Origin: Candidatus Binatia bacterium
Lineage (GTDB): Bacteria; Desulfobacterota; Binatia; HRBIN30; BPIQ01
NCBI GenBank assembly: GCA_026004195.1
Contig: BPIQ01000002.1
Span: 1 to 64,000, forward strand
DNA length: 64,000 bases
Reading direction: 5' to 3'
The position numbers were made by a program, and so were the translations under genes. Shown here piece after piece: positions 19,081-29,214 of the stretch (its first letter is position 1; each line of letters begins with the position of its first letter). A model generated the notes under the pieces. That model was given only the letters and a program-made list of their open reading frames with translations, had not been told where the DNA came from and did no database searches.

Positions 19081-19430
19081 GACGGAGTGGGTCACTCGAA
19101 ATCACCACTGAGCCTGTCTCTCCGGCTTTCACGAGCTGCGTTCCGAAAACGCCCGCACTTCCTGGATACCGCAACCGGAAAGGGCGGGCGAACCGTGCAC
19201 GGCACGGCGGAAGAAGCTAGCCTCGGCGAGTCCACGCCGAGCTGCGTGATCCCGGCGGGACGGGTCGGCTCGGTCTCGCTCGACGCCACACGAACGTCAA
19301 AGAACCTGGACGTTCACCGAAAGACCCCGAACCCGCAGAACCCGGCAACCGACGTCGAGAAGGAGAGCGACGCCCCGGGGAATCCGGGGCAGATGCGGAG
19401 CCAAGCCGTCTCGGGCGAGCGAGTCGCGAG
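19081..19430. other. Gap without recognised gene
   Basis: About 350 bases between the protease remnant and the coiled-coil gene. No coding frame, RNA gene or REP hairpin was recognised; it may include eroded 5' sequence of the protease. Confidence 0.4.
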
Positions 19431-19928
19431 CTACGCCCCGAAAACCAGGGCCACCAGGATGCTCGCCCACATGGCCGCGTTGACGCCAATGGACCAGCGG
19501 AAATTGCGGTCGATCTTTTCCTCCAGACTTCCGACTCGCCCGTCGAGCTGGACGAAGCGTCCGTCCACCTGGGCAAACCTTTCGTCCATCTGCAGAAACC
19601 GGAGGTCCATCTGAGTGAACCGCTCGTCGACCTGAGCGAAACGAGCGTCGATTTGAACGAAGCGTTCGTCGATCTGAACGAAACGAGCGTCGATTTGAGC
19701 AAAGCGCTCGTCGATCTGGAGAAACCGTTGGCCTATCTCGGCGAAGCGCTGGTCGACCCTCGCCTCGAATGCGGTGATCCGATGGCCCAGCTCGTCGAAG
19801 CGCCGTGCCAGGCTCCCTTCGAGCGCCTCGAACCTTCTCTCTATACCGTCGAAGCGCCCGTCGAACCCTTCGATTCTGCCCTCCAAGCGAGCGACCCTTT
19901 CCTCCAGCACGAGAGACGTGTTCGCCAT
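19431..19928 (-). CDS. Heptad-repeat coiled-coil protein with C-terminal TM helix
   Basis: 165 residues. After a short start (MANTSLVLEERVARLEGRIE) comes a long helix with a 7-residue period, units such as ERFAQID, ARFVQID and ERFTQMD repeated at least nine times. A C-terminal hydrophobic helix (AAMWASILVALVFGA) would anchor it in the membrane. It resembles DUF1640/CCDC90-type coiled-coil proteins, whose role in bacteria is unknown. ATG at 19928 has a perfect AAAGGAGG site six bases upstream, so expression is likely. REP clusters lie on both sides at a distance. Confidence 0.75.
   Translation of the reverse strand: MANTSLVLEERVARLEGRIEGFDGRFDGIERRFEALEGSLARRFDELGHRITAFEARVDQRFAEIGQRFLQIDERFAQIDARFVQIDERFVQIDARFAQVDERFTQMDLRFLQMDERFAQVDGRFVQLDGRVGSLEEKIDRNFRWSIGVNAAMWASILVALVFGA
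19543..19752. repeat. 21-base tandem repeat coding the coiled-coil heptads
   Basis: About nine to ten diverged 21-base units inside the coiled-coil gene; each encodes one heptad with Arg-Phe and Ile/Val/Met-Asp at fixed positions. Confidence 0.8.
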
Positions 19929-20007
19929 CCCTGGCCTCCTTTCGTGGCTCGAAATGCCACGGAAACCAGATAGCACAACCCGGCGTTCGGAACCATGCCT
20001 CCCCCCC

Positions 20008-20418
20008 GGACGCGACGGAGCGCGTCCCTCCGGGTGCGTCGTTTCGCCCAACGAATCGGAGGGCCACGCTCTGTCGTGGCCGTCGTCGTGCATTGCGGGA
20101 ACGTCGGTCCCCGGGCACGAACGGCCGCGTGGATTCCCCTCCCCGCCTCCCGGACGCGACGGAGCGCGTCCATCCGCGTGGCCGTGGTCGTCGGAGGGAC
20201 CCGCTCTCTAGGGTCCGTGTTCGCGCTTGCCGTGAACGTCGATCCGCCGCCGCCCCCCGGACGCGACGGAGCGCGTCCCTCCGGGTGCGTCGTTTCGACC
20301 GCGAACGGACCGGCGGTCATTGCCAACGTCTGATCGGGCACGTCGCGTCCCGGGAACGCGAACGCCGCGGGTCCATCCCCGCCCCCCCGGACGCGACGGA
20401 GCGCGTCCCTCCGCGGGT
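20008..20418 (-). repeat. REP-like palindrome cluster 4
   Basis: Type A hairpins at 20008, 20152, 20259 and 20399, type B at 20062-20081, type C at 20197-20216. The first 164 bases are a near copy of clusters 2 and 3. It fills the gap between the coiled-coil start and the glyA stop, and the last palindrome lies 45 bases from the glyA stop, where it could stabilise the 3' end of that mRNA. Confidence 0.88.
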
Positions 20419-20463
20419 CGCGTCCGCGCATCGCACGCCGCGCGTCGCGTCCCTCGGTTCCTT

Positions 20464-21954
20464 TCAGAGTTCGATCTGCGGGTAGAGGGGAAAGCGCCCG
20501 AGAAGGTCGCGCGCTCGCTCGGCGGCGCGCGCACGGACCTTCTCGTCGCAGACGTAGCGAGCCTTCGACGCCTTGCCTCCCACGCTCTCGGGCCGGGTCG
20601 CCGAGAGCACGTCGCAGAGAATCGAGGCGATTTCCCGCATTTCCTCCCTGCCCATGCCGAGGGTCGTCACGGCCGGCGTTCCGAGACGGAGGCCGCTCGT
20701 GTACCAGGAGCCGTTCGGGTCCTGGGGGATGACGTTGCGGTTGAGCGTGAGGCCCGCCTCCCGGAGCGCCGCCTCGGCCTGCCGGCCCGTGAGCCCGAAG
20801 GGACGGACGTCGAGGAGCACGATGTGGTTGTCCGTACCTCCGGTCATCACACGGACGCCCCTCTCGAGAAGCGCTTCGGCCAGCGTGGCGGCGTTCTCGA
20901 CGACGCGGCGTGCGTAGTCGCGGAATTCCGGCCGCGAAGCCTCTTCGAGGGCGACGGCCTTGGCGGCGATGACGTGCTGGAGCGGGCCCCCGAGCACGAG
21001 CGGGCAGCCGCGGTCGACGACTTCCGCGAGCTCCTTCTTGCAGAGAACGATGCCGCCACGCGGGCCGCGGAGCGTCTTGTGCGTGGTCGTGGTGACGATG
21101 TGGGCGTGGGCCACGGGGTCGAAGTCTCCGGTGAACACCTTGCCCGCGACCAGGCCCGCGAAGTGCGCCATGTCGACCATCAGCGTGGCACCCACCTCGT
21201 CGGCGATCTCGCGGAAGAGGCGGAAGTTGATCTTCCGCGGATAGGAGCTGTAGCCCGCGACGAGAAGAAGCGGCTTCTCCTCTCGCGCGCGGCGCCGGAC
21301 GTGGTCGTAGTCGAGAAAGCCCGTCTCCGGGTCGACGCCGTACGAACAGTAACGGAAGAGCTTCCCCGAAATGTTGGGACGAAATCCGTGGGTCAGGTGT
21401 CCCCCGGCATCGAGCGCCATGCCCATCATCTTCTGGTCGGCGAGCTCGTGCCTGAGCTTTTCCCAGTCCTCCTCCGAAAGATCGGTGACCGCTTTCGCGC
21501 CGAGCCGCTCGAGGGCGGGAGTTTCCACCCGGTGGGTCAAGACCGCCCAGAAGGCGACCAGGTTCGCGTCGATGCCGCTGTGCGGCTGGACGTAGGCGTG
21601 GTCGGCACCGAAGAGGGCGCAGGCGAGACGGACGGCATGGCTCTCGATGCGGTCGACGTTCTCGCACCCGGCGTAGAAGCGATGGCCCGGAGCGCCCTCG
21701 CTGTACTTGTCGCTGAGCCAGCTCCCCATGGCGAGCAGCACGGCGGGCGAGGCGAAGTTCTCGCTCGCGATGAGCTTCAGGTGGGTACGCTGGTCGCGAA
21801 GCTCCTGGAGTGTTCCCTCGACGACTTCGGGCGAGACACGACCCACCACGTCGAGCGCCGCCGCGAATGCGACCGTCTCCAGCGAGATGCCGGAAGCGGA
21901 AAAGTCCGGCACGTGCTTCCGGAGGTACGTTTCGAGAAAGGATTTCGACGCCAC
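20464..21954 (-). CDS. glyA: Serine hydroxymethyltransferase, long form
   Basis: PLP enzyme that interconverts serine plus tetrahydrofolate with glycine plus methylene-tetrahydrofolate. It has [46 protein letters not shown] and the cofactor lysine in [14 protein letters not shown]. At about 496 residues it exceeds the usual 415-430, with extra sequence at the N-terminus and between residues about 150 and 190, like the long SHMT of Chlamydiae. GTG at 21954 has GGGAGG seven bases upstream; an ATG at 21987 is possible. A good promoter lies about 135 bases upstream. Confidence 0.94.
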   Translation of the reverse strand: MASKSFLETYLRKHVPDFSASGISLETVAFAAALDVVGRVSPEVVEGTLQELRDQRTHLKLIASENFASPAVLLAMGSWLSDKYSEGAPGHRFYAGCENVDRIESHAVRLACALFGADHAYVQPHSGIDANLVAFWAVLTHRVETPALERLGAKAVTDLSEEDWEKLRHELADQKMMGMALDAGGHLTHGFRPNISGKLFRYCSYGVDPETGFLDYDHVRRRAREEKPLLLVAGYSSYPRKINFRLFREIADEVGATLMVDMAHFAGLVAGKVFTGDFDPVAHAHIVTTTTHKTLRGPRGGIVLCKKELAEVVDRGCPLVLGGPLQHVIAAKAVALEEASRPEFRDYARRVVENAATLAEALLERGVRVMTGGTDNHIVLLDVRPFGLTGRQAEAALREAGLTLNRNVIPQDPNGSWYTSGLRLGTPAVTTLGMGREEMREIASILCDVLSATRPESVGGKASKARYVCDEKVRARAAERARDLLGRFPLYPQIEL

Positions 21955-22089
21955 GGCACGCCTCCCTTTCGGTTTCGGACCTGGCAAGGACCCGGCAGGT
22001 CCGTCCGGTGCCCAGGCGTGCGGCTCGAAACTTCCCGTCGCTCCCCGGTGGTGAACTCCACCTTACGACCCAACGCCAGTCGCGACGGT
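21955..22089 (-). promoter_or_regulatory. Long 5' leader of glyA with a stem-loop
   Basis: The predicted glyA mRNA leader is about 135 bases. It contains a perfect 7-base stem (GGACCTG / CAGGTCC, around 21985-22010) with a 12-base loop just before the ribosome site. It does not match the glycine or tetrahydrofolate riboswitch patterns I know; a regulatory role is only a possibility. Confidence 0.3.
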
Positions 22090-22095
22090 GGTCCG

Positions 22096-22124
22096 ATCGT
22101 ACGAAGGCCGGCCCGCGAAGTCAA
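22096..22124 (-). promoter_or_regulatory. Sigma70-type promoter of glyA
   Basis: TTGACT (22124-22119) and TACGAT (22101-22096) on the minus strand with an exact 17-base spacer, the best promoter match seen in the window. Confidence 0.6.
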
Positions 22125-22151
22125 CGGCGGGGGGACAGCGTGGCGAAACGC

Positions 22152-23249
22152 CTACGACGAACCGCCGAACGCCCGATCCAGGAGTTTCCTCCTGTACCCG
22201 AGGTCACGCACGGCCCGGTAGTACGCGGGGGAATGGTGCCGGCGGTAGGGGGATTTCTTCCCTCGCTCGAGTTCCCTCCGCGCTGCGCGAAGCCACCCGT
22301 CTAGCAGCGAGAGCGGCTTCCTCGCTTCCTTCGGGGCACGGACCCTTACGAGACAAGGCACGGCGCTTGTCGGTTCCTTTGCGTGGGCGTCGAAAGAGAA
22401 CGCACGCGCCACCCGGTGTCGAAGCTTCCTGTATGAATCGCGGCCCAGAATGAGGAGAATCGCACCGTCCTTCTCACCTGCGAGTACGTAGCGGCGGTTC
22501 ACGCTGATCGGGAGGAGCACGGTCGGGCTTTTTTTCTTCCGGAGTGACATCGTGAGCCTCGGATCATCGTTTCGGATTTTCAGCTGCTCGAGCAACACCC
22601 CGGCCAGGTCGAGATAGCTTTGCGCCCGCGACCGATTGCCCCACGAGCGAAGCCGCTCCACGAGGAGGTCTTCTTCGTCGGGCGCGGGCCCCAGGGGCAG
22701 GAGCCTCGCGGGCCGCATCCGGATTCGCCCGTCGAGCCTTCGCGATACGACCTCCGCCGTTACCGGCTCTTGCAAGAGCGCTCTTGCGGCCCTGCGTAGC
22801 TCCCTGTCGACCTTGCGTGCCTTGCCCCAGTGCGCGTCGAACCACCGCACCAGTTCGTGAGTCCTTTCCTCGTCCTCCAGCAAAACACCTACCTCGAGCC
22901 GACGCTGGATTCCCTGCTCGGTCAAATTCGCCGAACCGATCACTGCCTTTCCCGAGCCGATGACGACCTTCGCGTGCAGGTCGACAAGATGACGAACCCT
23001 TTCCTCGTTTTGCTCGAGAAAATGGAGGATCCTTCTACGCTCCTTGCGCCCCTGGGACCGCAGCCACGCCTCGAGGTCGGTGAGAAGCTGCCACGATGCG
23101 CATACGTTCAAGATTCTCTGCAGGTAGCCCAGGTCCAGATACGGGCAAGCGATACGGATTCGCTGCTCTCGTGCGACCCGCAGGATGGCGTCGTCGAACT
23201 TCGAAACGCCGCCGGGCTCCCGGTAATCCCTGTACAAGAGCGTGATCAT
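22152..23249 (-). CDS. PLD-superfamily nuclease-like protein
   Basis: 365 residues. The N-terminal third is a phospholipase-D-like domain with one HKD-type motif, LHAKVVIGSGKAVIGSANLT (H-x-K and G-S-x-N). One motif per chain implies a dimer, as in Nuc or the BfiI restriction enzyme. The remaining 200 residues (for example VLLPISVNRRYVLAGEKDGA and ILLILGRDSYRKLRHRV) are basic and not recognised; they could bind nucleic acid. No signal peptide is present, so an intracellular nuclease is likelier than a lipase. It stands alone with no visible methylase or helicase partner. Confidence 0.75.
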   Translation of the reverse strand: MITLLYRDYREPGGVSKFDDAILRVAREQRIRIACPYLDLGYLQRILNVCASWQLLTDLEAWLRSQGRKERRRILHFLEQNEERVRHLVDLHAKVVIGSGKAVIGSANLTEQGIQRRLEVGVLLEDEERTHELVRWFDAHWGKARKVDRELRRAARALLQEPVTAEVVSRRLDGRIRMRPARLLPLGPAPDEEDLLVERLRSWGNRSRAQSYLDLAGVLLEQLKIRNDDPRLTMSLRKKKSPTVLLPISVNRRYVLAGEKDGAILLILGRDSYRKLRHRVARAFSFDAHAKEPTSAVPCLVRVRAPKEARKPLSLLDGWLRAARRELERGKKSPYRRHHSPAYYRAVRDLGYRRKLLDRAFGGSS

Positions 23250-23366
23250 GCTTGCTGCCCCTTTTTCTTTTTGTTACCACTCGCTCCTACGCCGACGTGC
23301 TGGTACCCCGCAGGCCTTGGCCGGTACGCTTTGCCCTCCTGGTTGGCGCGTCACTCGAGCGCGCGA

Positions 23367-24449
23367 CTACCGCCCGCACTGGCCGCGTTGCCGGAGGAGG
23401 TGGTCGGCCAGGACGAGGCACGCCATGGCTTCGACCATCGGCACCGCACGGGGAAGCACGCAGGGGTCGTGCCGGCCGCGTGCCTCGAGGACGACCTCCC
23501 GGCCTTCGCGGTCGACGGTGCGCTGGGGCTGCGCGATCGTGGCGGTCGGTTTGAAAGCCACGCGGAAGACGATGTCCTCGCCGTTGCTGATCCCTCCCTG
23601 GACGCCACCCGAACGGTTGCTCGCGGTGCGGACCCGGCCCCCCTCGACCACGAAGGGATCGTTGTGCTCGATGCCCGTCATGCGCGTCGCGGCGAAGCCG
23701 CTTCCGATCTCGAAGCCTTTCGACGCGGGCAAGGAAAGGACACCCTTGGCGAGGTCGGCCTCGAGCTTGTCGAAGACGGGCTCGCCGAGACCGGGCGGTA
23801 CGTTTCGGCAAACGCACTCGACGACACCGCCCAGGGAATCCCCCTGCCGGCGCGCTTCCTCGATGCGGGCAATCATGCGCTCGGCGGCGCGCGCGTCGGG
23901 GCAGCGTACGATGTTGGCTTCCACGTCGTCGTACCGGACGCGCGACGGATCGACCTCGGCCACGATCTCGTGGACCTGCTTCACGTAAGCGAGGACCTCG
24001 ATCCCCGCCGCCACGGAAAGGAGCTTGCGCGCGACCGCGCCCGCAGCGACGCGCCCCACGGTCTCGCGGGCGGAAGCTCGGCCTCCACCCTGCCAGTTCC
24101 GGATCCCGTACTTGGCCTCGTACGTGAAATCGGCGTGAGAGGGACGGTAGGTGTCCTTGAAGGGCTCGTACGCCTCGGGCCTCGCGTCCTGGTTGCGCAC
24201 GAGAATGGCAATGGGAGAGCCCAGCGTCTTGCCCTCGAACACACCCGAGAGGATCTCCGCGCGGTCCGGCTCGTCGCGCGGCGTGGTGACTTTGCTTTGA
24301 CCGGGCCTCCTCCGGTCGAGATCTCGCTGGATCTCGTCCAGGGAGATCGGAATCAGCGGCGGGCAACCGTCGATGACGACCCCGACGGCGCCGCCGTGGG
24401 ACTCGCCGAACGTCGTGACCCGGAAGAGATGCCCGAACGTCGAACCCAC
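23367..24449 (-). CDS. aroC: Chorismate synthase
   Basis: Last step of the shikimate pathway: EPSP to chorismate, with reduced FMN. The family signatures are intact: [18 protein letters not shown] near the start, a [14 protein letters not shown] region, [20 protein letters not shown], and [14 protein letters not shown] with AFKPTATI near the end. The 360-residue length is standard. GTG at 24449 gives the canonical [10 protein letters not shown]-terminus, although no strong ribosome site is seen. It is not clustered with other aro genes. Confidence 0.96.
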   Translation of the reverse strand: MGSTFGHLFRVTTFGESHGGAVGVVIDGCPPLIPISLDEIQRDLDRRRPGQSKVTTPRDEPDRAEILSGVFEGKTLGSPIAILVRNQDARPEAYEPFKDTYRPSHADFTYEAKYGIRNWQGGGRASARETVGRVAAGAVARKLLSVAAGIEVLAYVKQVHEIVAEVDPSRVRYDDVEANIVRCPDARAAERMIARIEEARRQGDSLGGVVECVCRNVPPGLGEPVFDKLEADLAKGVLSLPASKGFEIGSGFAATRMTGIEHNDPFVVEGGRVRTASNRSGGVQGGISNGEDIVFRVAFKPTATIAQPQRTVDREGREVVLEARGRHDPCVLPRAVPMVEAMACLVLADHLLRQRGQCGR

Positions 24450-24644
24450 GGACCCAAGTTTACACCTTGGAGCAAGCTTTGCTACCGGACGCGGGCCGTG
24501 TTCTCTCGGGTGCCGTTCGTGTTCGTGCCTCGGGTGGCCCGTGTTCTCTCGGGACGAGGGAGCCCCCGCCGGGCGGCGCGCGCGGCCCGCAGGGCCCGAG
24601 CCCCAGCCGGGCGGCGAGTGTTGACCGGTCGGGACGGGTCGCCT

Positions 24645-24932
24645 ATGGCCGTCACCATGACGCGGACGCACGGCTTTCACGAAGACAAGGCCGAATTCCG
24701 CGAGAGCTTCCGGGAAGTACGTGGCGGGCACACGGTCGTCATCGCCTGCCGCCGGGAGCAGGTCGCAACGCGGCCCGTCGGAAGCTCGAGGGAAAGCACC
24801 GAGTCCGGAGCCGATCCCTCTCGCCTGGCCCGCGCGCTCTTCGTCACACTTCGCCCCGGGGAGACGGCCTTTCTCGCACCGGACGGAGTTCGGGAGGAGG
24901 GCGCGCGGGGGCCGGGGTTCCGGACGCCTTGA
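24645..24932 (+). CDS. Small hypothetical protein, doubtful
   Basis: A 95-residue open frame ([20 protein letters not shown]) ending 26 bases before the GT39 start. It has no recognised domain. It could be a leader gene of the GT39 operon, or chance in high-GC sequence. The upstream gap 24450-24644 holds the aroC 5' region and nothing else recognisable. Confidence 0.3.
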   Translation: MAVTMTRTHGFHEDKAEFRESFREVRGGHTVVIACRREQVATRPVGSSRESTESGADPSRLARALFVTLRPGETAFLAPDGVREEGARGPGFRTP

Positions 24933-24957
24933 AGGCTGCCTTGCCCGGGAGACCCTC

Positions 24958-27357
24958 GTGTCCGGAACCCGCCGTGCCACGGTCCTCCTCGGCTGTCTCG
25001 TTCTCCTCGCCGCACAGGCACGCATCCGCCTCGACCCCGAAGACCTGCGCGCGACGCTGCTCTTCGTCGCGGCCGCTTCGTTTCTCGGATGGATCCTCGC
25101 GCCGCGGACCGAAGAGATCCCGCCCGAGCCCGCCCCTCTTCGGTGGGGTAGAGGGTCCGTGGCGCTGCTCGTGCTCGCACTCGGCACGCTGTGCCTCGGA
25201 ACTTTTCTTCTCTCCCGGGACTGGAATCGCTGGTGTTTCACGGGTTGGGGGCTTTTTCTCGCCTCGTGCACCCTCGCCTCCGCGGGCCTTCGGGCGGCGG
25301 AGCCGACCGCCCCGGCACCGAAACTTTCACGAGCGGAAGGCTTCGCGCTCCTCGCCATCTTCCTTCTCGGGCTTTTCCTCCGCTTCCACCGCTACGCCGA
25401 GTTTCCCGACCCGTGGACCACGCACGCAATCGAGGAGCAGCAAACGGGATACGGCGGCTACCGGATGCTCTTCCACGGCGCGCGGCCCTGGGAGTTCTTT
25501 CTCGACCAGGGCCTCGCGGCGCTGGGGCTCTGGGTCACGGGCGAGCGGAATTTTCTCGCCATCCGCATTCCCTTCACGATCGCGAGCGCGCTCACGGTCG
25601 TGCCCGTGTTTTTCCTCCTCCGGAGTCTTTTCCGTCCGGGACTCGCTCTCGCGGGAGCCTTTCTCTACGCCGTCTCGAGCTGGAATCTCCTCTACGCGCG
25701 CTGCGCCCACAACATTTTCTTTCCGAACCTGCTCGTCGTGGGGGCACTCGCGCTGCTCGTCCACTTCGGCCGGACCAGACGCCTCGCGGGCCTTCCCTGG
25801 GCGGGCCTCTTCTCGGGCTACACGCTCTACGGTTACGCCGGATACCGGGGCACGTCGCTTTTCGTCCTGCTTTTCCTCTCGGGCGTACTCCTCGCCGATC
25901 TGCGCAGGTGGCGCCGGACGAGTTTTCTTCCGCTCCGGGGAGCGAGAAGCCGCGCCCGTCTCGGCCGGAGCTTCCTCGGCCTTCTCCTCGTCCTCCTCCC
26001 GCTCGCCGCGAGCGCGGTGCCTCTCTCTTTCCGGCTCGGCGGTTCGTACGGCTACTACTTCGAGGCCGCACGCCGCTCGCTCGCGAACCGGAGCTACTAC
26101 ACCTCGGACCCCGCCGAGTTTCTCCGGCAAAGAGCCGAGAGGATCCGCCAGGTGGCGCGAATTTTCTCCCACCACGGCGACGAATCCCTCACCTTCAACG
26201 CGCCCGGCGAACCCATGCTCGATCCGCTCCTCGCCTGTCTTTTCACGGCGGGGTTCTTCCTGGCGGTGTTCTCCCCGCGCGTGCGCTACCACGCGTTTTT
26301 CGTTTTCGTGTTCCTGGTCCTCCTCGCCGGCGGTACGGTCTTCGTCCAGAACCTCGACGTGCGGCGGCTGCAGGGCGTCACGGTCTTCGTCGTCTTTTTC
26401 GCCGTCACGTTTCTCGCGGAGCTCGGGCGGGTCGTCGGGGGTCTCGGGCCGCGGGTGCGCCGAGCCATCCTCGCCGCACTCGGCTTTCTCGCCGCCGCGT
26501 TCGCGCTCGGCTGGAACTTCGACGTCTACTTCCGGAAGTTCGCGCAAGACCCGAGGGTACGCGAGGCGTTCAAGAACCAGTACACGACGCTCATCCGCTG
26601 GGGCCGGAGCCACGGAGCGGGACGGGAGGTCTTCCTGCTCTCGCTCGTCGACCGGTTTTTCGACCCGACGTACTACTACCGCTCGCACTACTCCTGGCTC
26701 GTCGACGACGTCCTGCGGGGGCACGACGCGAGAGACGTCCACGACCTCTTCCGGCCGCGGGTCTCGGACCCCGGAGCACGGCCCACGGTGATCGTCCAGC
26801 GCCCCTACGAAGAAGAAGCCGTGGCCGAGCTCTTGCGCGCACTCTACCCGGGAACGCGGTGCGAACCCGTCCTCGAACCCGACAACCCTTACGTCGCCTT
26901 CACCGTCTGCGAGCTCGCGACGACGACTCCTTCGGGCGCCCTCGTGAGCACGCTCCGCGGCCGCTACTGGACGGGGACCTACCCTGCCGGCGAGCCCTTT
27001 CTCGAGCGCACGGAACCGTTCCTCGGATACGCCGTCGTGCCGCACCGCTGCGGGGAAGCGACGTGTTTTGCGGCCTGGGAAGGGGAGTTCGAGGTCGCGG
27101 AACGCGAAGTCGTCGGGCTCCGCCTCGAGACGCGGAACGTGCTCAGGCTCGAGGCGACGCTCGACGGTACACCGCTAGGACACGAAGACCGCCGGGTGCT
27201 CGACCCGGGACGTCACGTCGTCACCGTCCGCGCGCTCCTGCGAGCGGAGCGCGGCTCTGGCGTGAGGCTCCTGCGCACGGCCGGCGGGGAGAGCCGCGTC
27301 TTGCCCTTCTACCGGATCCTTCCGCCCGCGGGTGAGACCGGAGAGGAAAACTCGTAG
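24958..27357 (+). CDS. GT39/ArnT-like membrane glycosyltransferase
   Basis: A 799-residue polytopic protein of the PMT/ArnT type, moving sugar from a polyprenyl-phosphate carrier at the outer face of the inner membrane. Two to four helices precede the GT-C core, which begins [20 protein letters not shown] followed by the acidic [12 protein letters not shown] loop. Many hydrophobic helices continue to about residue 530, then a soluble C-terminal domain of about 270 residues with a beta-rich ending ([20 protein letters not shown]). GTG at 24958 has GGGAG seven bases upstream. Its last 49 bases overlap the 3' end of the convergent gene. Confidence 0.82.
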   Translation: MSGTRRATVLLGCLVLLAAQARIRLDPEDLRATLLFVAAASFLGWILAPRTEEIPPEPAPLRWGRGSVALLVLALGTLCLGTFLLSRDWNRWCFTGWGLFLASCTLASAGLRAAEPTAPAPKLSRAEGFALLAIFLLGLFLRFHRYAEFPDPWTTHAIEEQQTGYGGYRMLFHGARPWEFFLDQGLAALGLWVTGERNFLAIRIPFTIASALTVVPVFFLLRSLFRPGLALAGAFLYAVSSWNLLYARCAHNIFFPNLLVVGALALLVHFGRTRRLAGLPWAGLFSGYTLYGYAGYRGTSLFVLLFLSGVLLADLRRWRRTSFLPLRGARSRARLGRSFLGLLLVLLPLAASAVPLSFRLGGSYGYYFEAARRSLANRSYYTSDPAEFLRQRAERIRQVARIFSHHGDESLTFNAPGEPMLDPLLACLFTAGFFLAVFSPRVRYHAFFVFVFLVLLAGGTVFVQNLDVRRLQGVTVFVVFFAVTFLAELGRVVGGLGPRVRRAILAALGFLAAAFALGWNFDVYFRKFAQDPRVREAFKNQYTTLIRWGRSHGAGREVFLLSLVDRFFDPTYYYRSHYSWLVDDVLRGHDARDVHDLFRPRVSDPGARPTVIVQRPYEEEAVAELLRALYPGTRCEPVLEPDNPYVAFTVCELATTTPSGALVSTLRGRYWTGTYPAGEPFLERTEPFLGYAVVPHRCGEATCFAAWEGEFEVAEREVVGLRLETRNVLRLEATLDGTPLGHEDRRVLDPGRHVVTVRALLRAERGSGVRLLRTAGGESRVLPFYRILPPAGETGEENS

Positions 27358-29045
27358 AGCCCCCAGCCGGTTCCGTGCCGGGTCTCCACGCGTGCGACCC
27401 CGAAGTCGATCCGCAGGTATCCGGGATCCACGGAACGGAGGATCGAAACCCGGGCGCGCGGTACCGCCCGGAGTCGCTCGTCTTCCCAGGCGATCGAAAT
27501 CGCCTCGGGATCGCCCGCTACCTGCTCTACGGACGGGTTCGCCCCCGTCTCGAACCGTAGCAGCGGGCGGGGGTGGAGAATTCCACCGCCCCCGGGCCCG
27601 ACGAGCGCTCGCGGAGCTTCTCCTTCTCTCGACCTCGCGAGAAGACGCAGATCCCCCACCCAAGCCGCCAGCACCGACTGCCGCAAGGCCGAGGCTCTCC
27701 TGCGCCCCGCGAGCCCCTCGGTCGAAAGAGCCACCACCCTCGAACCGCGTACCACCTCTCCTTCGAGCCGTCCGAATCGGAGCCGGCCGCGCGCCAGGAG
27801 CGCCCGAAAACGAACTCGCAGAGAAAGTTCCTCGAGGACCGACGAGGCGAGCGCAGCCTCGAGATCCGCGTACCTGCGTCCGTCCTCGAGACACAGGACG
27901 GGGCCGGAGAACACCAGCCGAAAGTCGTCCCCCGTGCCGGAAAACTCGATCGGGAAAGCGGCCGTGGAGAAGAAGCCCGCCCTTTCCCCCGTGAAAAGAG
28001 CCACCTCGCTTCCTCCGAAAAGGCAGAGAAGCCGTGCCCCGTACCGGCCGTCCGGACCGTTTCCCGCCCCGGCCCAGAGCGCCAGGTCCGCCGCGGGGTC
28101 GTACGCCTCGAGGGAAAAGACACGGTCGTCCTCGCTCGCGCCGTGGGGCTCCTCGGGGCGATGGCCGGATTCGAGCTTCGCGAAACCGTGCCCGGCCTCT
28201 GCCTCCGCGGGGCCATCCGCCGCGCCGACGCCCGTGAGAGAGCCCCGGCCTTCGACCGCGAAGAGACGACTCCGGGGTGCGAGATCCGCGAGACGACCCC
28301 GAACTTCGACACCCTCGTCCGTCGCACCGGCTTCCTTCCGAAAACTTCGGCGAACTGCCCCGAGGAAACGCTCCCGCCACGGCCCGGGCCAACGGAGCGG
28401 TGCGGAAAGCTCGAGCTGGAGTGCATCCACCCTGCCTTCGGTGCCGAGTTCGGCGAGCCGACGGGCACTCGGATGACGGAGACCCAACCCTCTCCGCCCG
28501 AAGAGCTGGACCAGGTTTTCGGCACTGGCCGCCGGGTAGCGCGCACCGACGGTCACGGCCACGCCCTCCTTGCCACAGGTCTCGCGGAGCCGCGCGATCC
28601 ACGCGAGCGCGTCCTCCCCGACCGTGACGGACGCTCCCCGAGAGGCCCGGAGACCCGTCGGCGTCTCCCTCGCACCGACGCCCACGTCGCACTGCAGATG
28701 GCCCACGTGCCACCCGTGGACGAAAAAAACCCGTACCGTCGGGTGTCGCTCGAGAATCCACTCGACCTCCTCCCGGAGGAGATCGAGGAAAACCGGCGCG
28801 GACCGCACCGCTTCGGAGGACCGGTTGAGGTCGACACGGTTCCGGTCGAGCCCCACGTTCGCAAGCAGGCTTCCGCCCGAGTCGAGGGCGAGCCGTTCGG
28901 CCACCTCGGCGGTATAGAGATCGTTCACGCGAAGCCGTGGGGGCGGCGCCGCAGGATCCATGGGAGGACGTCGGCCGCCGTGTGGCGCCACGAAAAGAAG
29001 AGGCGCGCGCCCGCGAATGCGACGACACCAATCGGGTAGGTCCAC
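27309..29045 (-). CDS. N-formylglutamate amidohydrolase-like protein with extra C-terminal domain
   Basis: The first 250 residues resemble N-formylglutamate amidohydrolases and related zinc hydrolases: LLFVAPHGG (metal His), VGLDRNRVDLNR (the DLNR motif) and FFVHGWHVGHLQCDVGVGA. The family is usually about 260-300 residues; this product has about 300 more (LALWAGAGNGPDGRYGARLL, FFSTAAFPIEFSG), not recognised. GTG at 29045 is tentative, lacking a ribosome site. With histidine-degradation genes absent and glycosyltransferases around it, a role in formylglutamate breakdown is doubtful; it may act on another amide. It overlaps the GT39 gene tail to tail. Confidence 0.6.
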   Translation of the reverse strand: MDLPDWCRRIRGRAPLLFVAPHGGRRPPMDPAAPPPRLRVNDLYTAEVAERLALDSGGSLLANVGLDRNRVDLNRSSEAVRSAPVFLDLLREEVEWILERHPTVRVFFVHGWHVGHLQCDVGVGARETPTGLRASRGASVTVGEDALAWIARLRETCGKEGVAVTVGARYPAASAENLVQLFGRRGLGLRHPSARRLAELGTEGRVDALQLELSAPLRWPGPWRERFLGAVRRSFRKEAGATDEGVEVRGRLADLAPRSRLFAVEGRGSLTGVGAADGPAEAEAGHGFAKLESGHRPEEPHGASEDDRVFSLEAYDPAADLALWAGAGNGPDGRYGARLLCLFGGSEVALFTGERAGFFSTAAFPIEFSGTGDDFRLVFSGPVLCLEDGRRYADLEAALASSVLEELSLRVRFRALLARGRLRFGRLEGEVVRGSRVVALSTEGLAGRRRASALRQSVLAAWVGDLRLLARSREGEAPRALVGPGGGGILHPRPLLRFETGANPSVEQVAGDPEAISIAWEDERLRAVPRARVSILRSVDPGYLRIDFGVARVETRHGTGWGLYEFSSPVSPAGGRIR

Positions 29046-29214
29046 TGGCAACGTGCGGTCGACGATAGCACGAAGGGGACCTTTCCGCGCGAGGGACCGG
29101 CCCGAGGACTCCGACCGGGGTTCCCGCGAAGCGGTGCCTCGCCGCGGCCCACGCTTCGCGTGGGTCGGGCCGGTCCGGGAAGCTCGCGACGGGCCAGGCT
29201 TCGGGTGGCTTCTC

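Noticed and set aside
18365-19111. Open frames running through the REP clusters (Arg/Ser/Pro-rich, repeated units)
   Set aside because: They are only translations of the palindromic repeats; the same peptides appear in every cluster and no start signals are present.
21955-22089. Glycine or tetrahydrofolate riboswitch before glyA
   Set aside because: The conserved cores of these riboswitches are not recognisable; only a simple stem-loop is seen.
24497-24553. 14-base direct repeat upstream of the GT39 gene
   Set aside because: Two copies 43 bases apart in plain GC-rich sequence; no symmetry or promoter context, so probably incidental.
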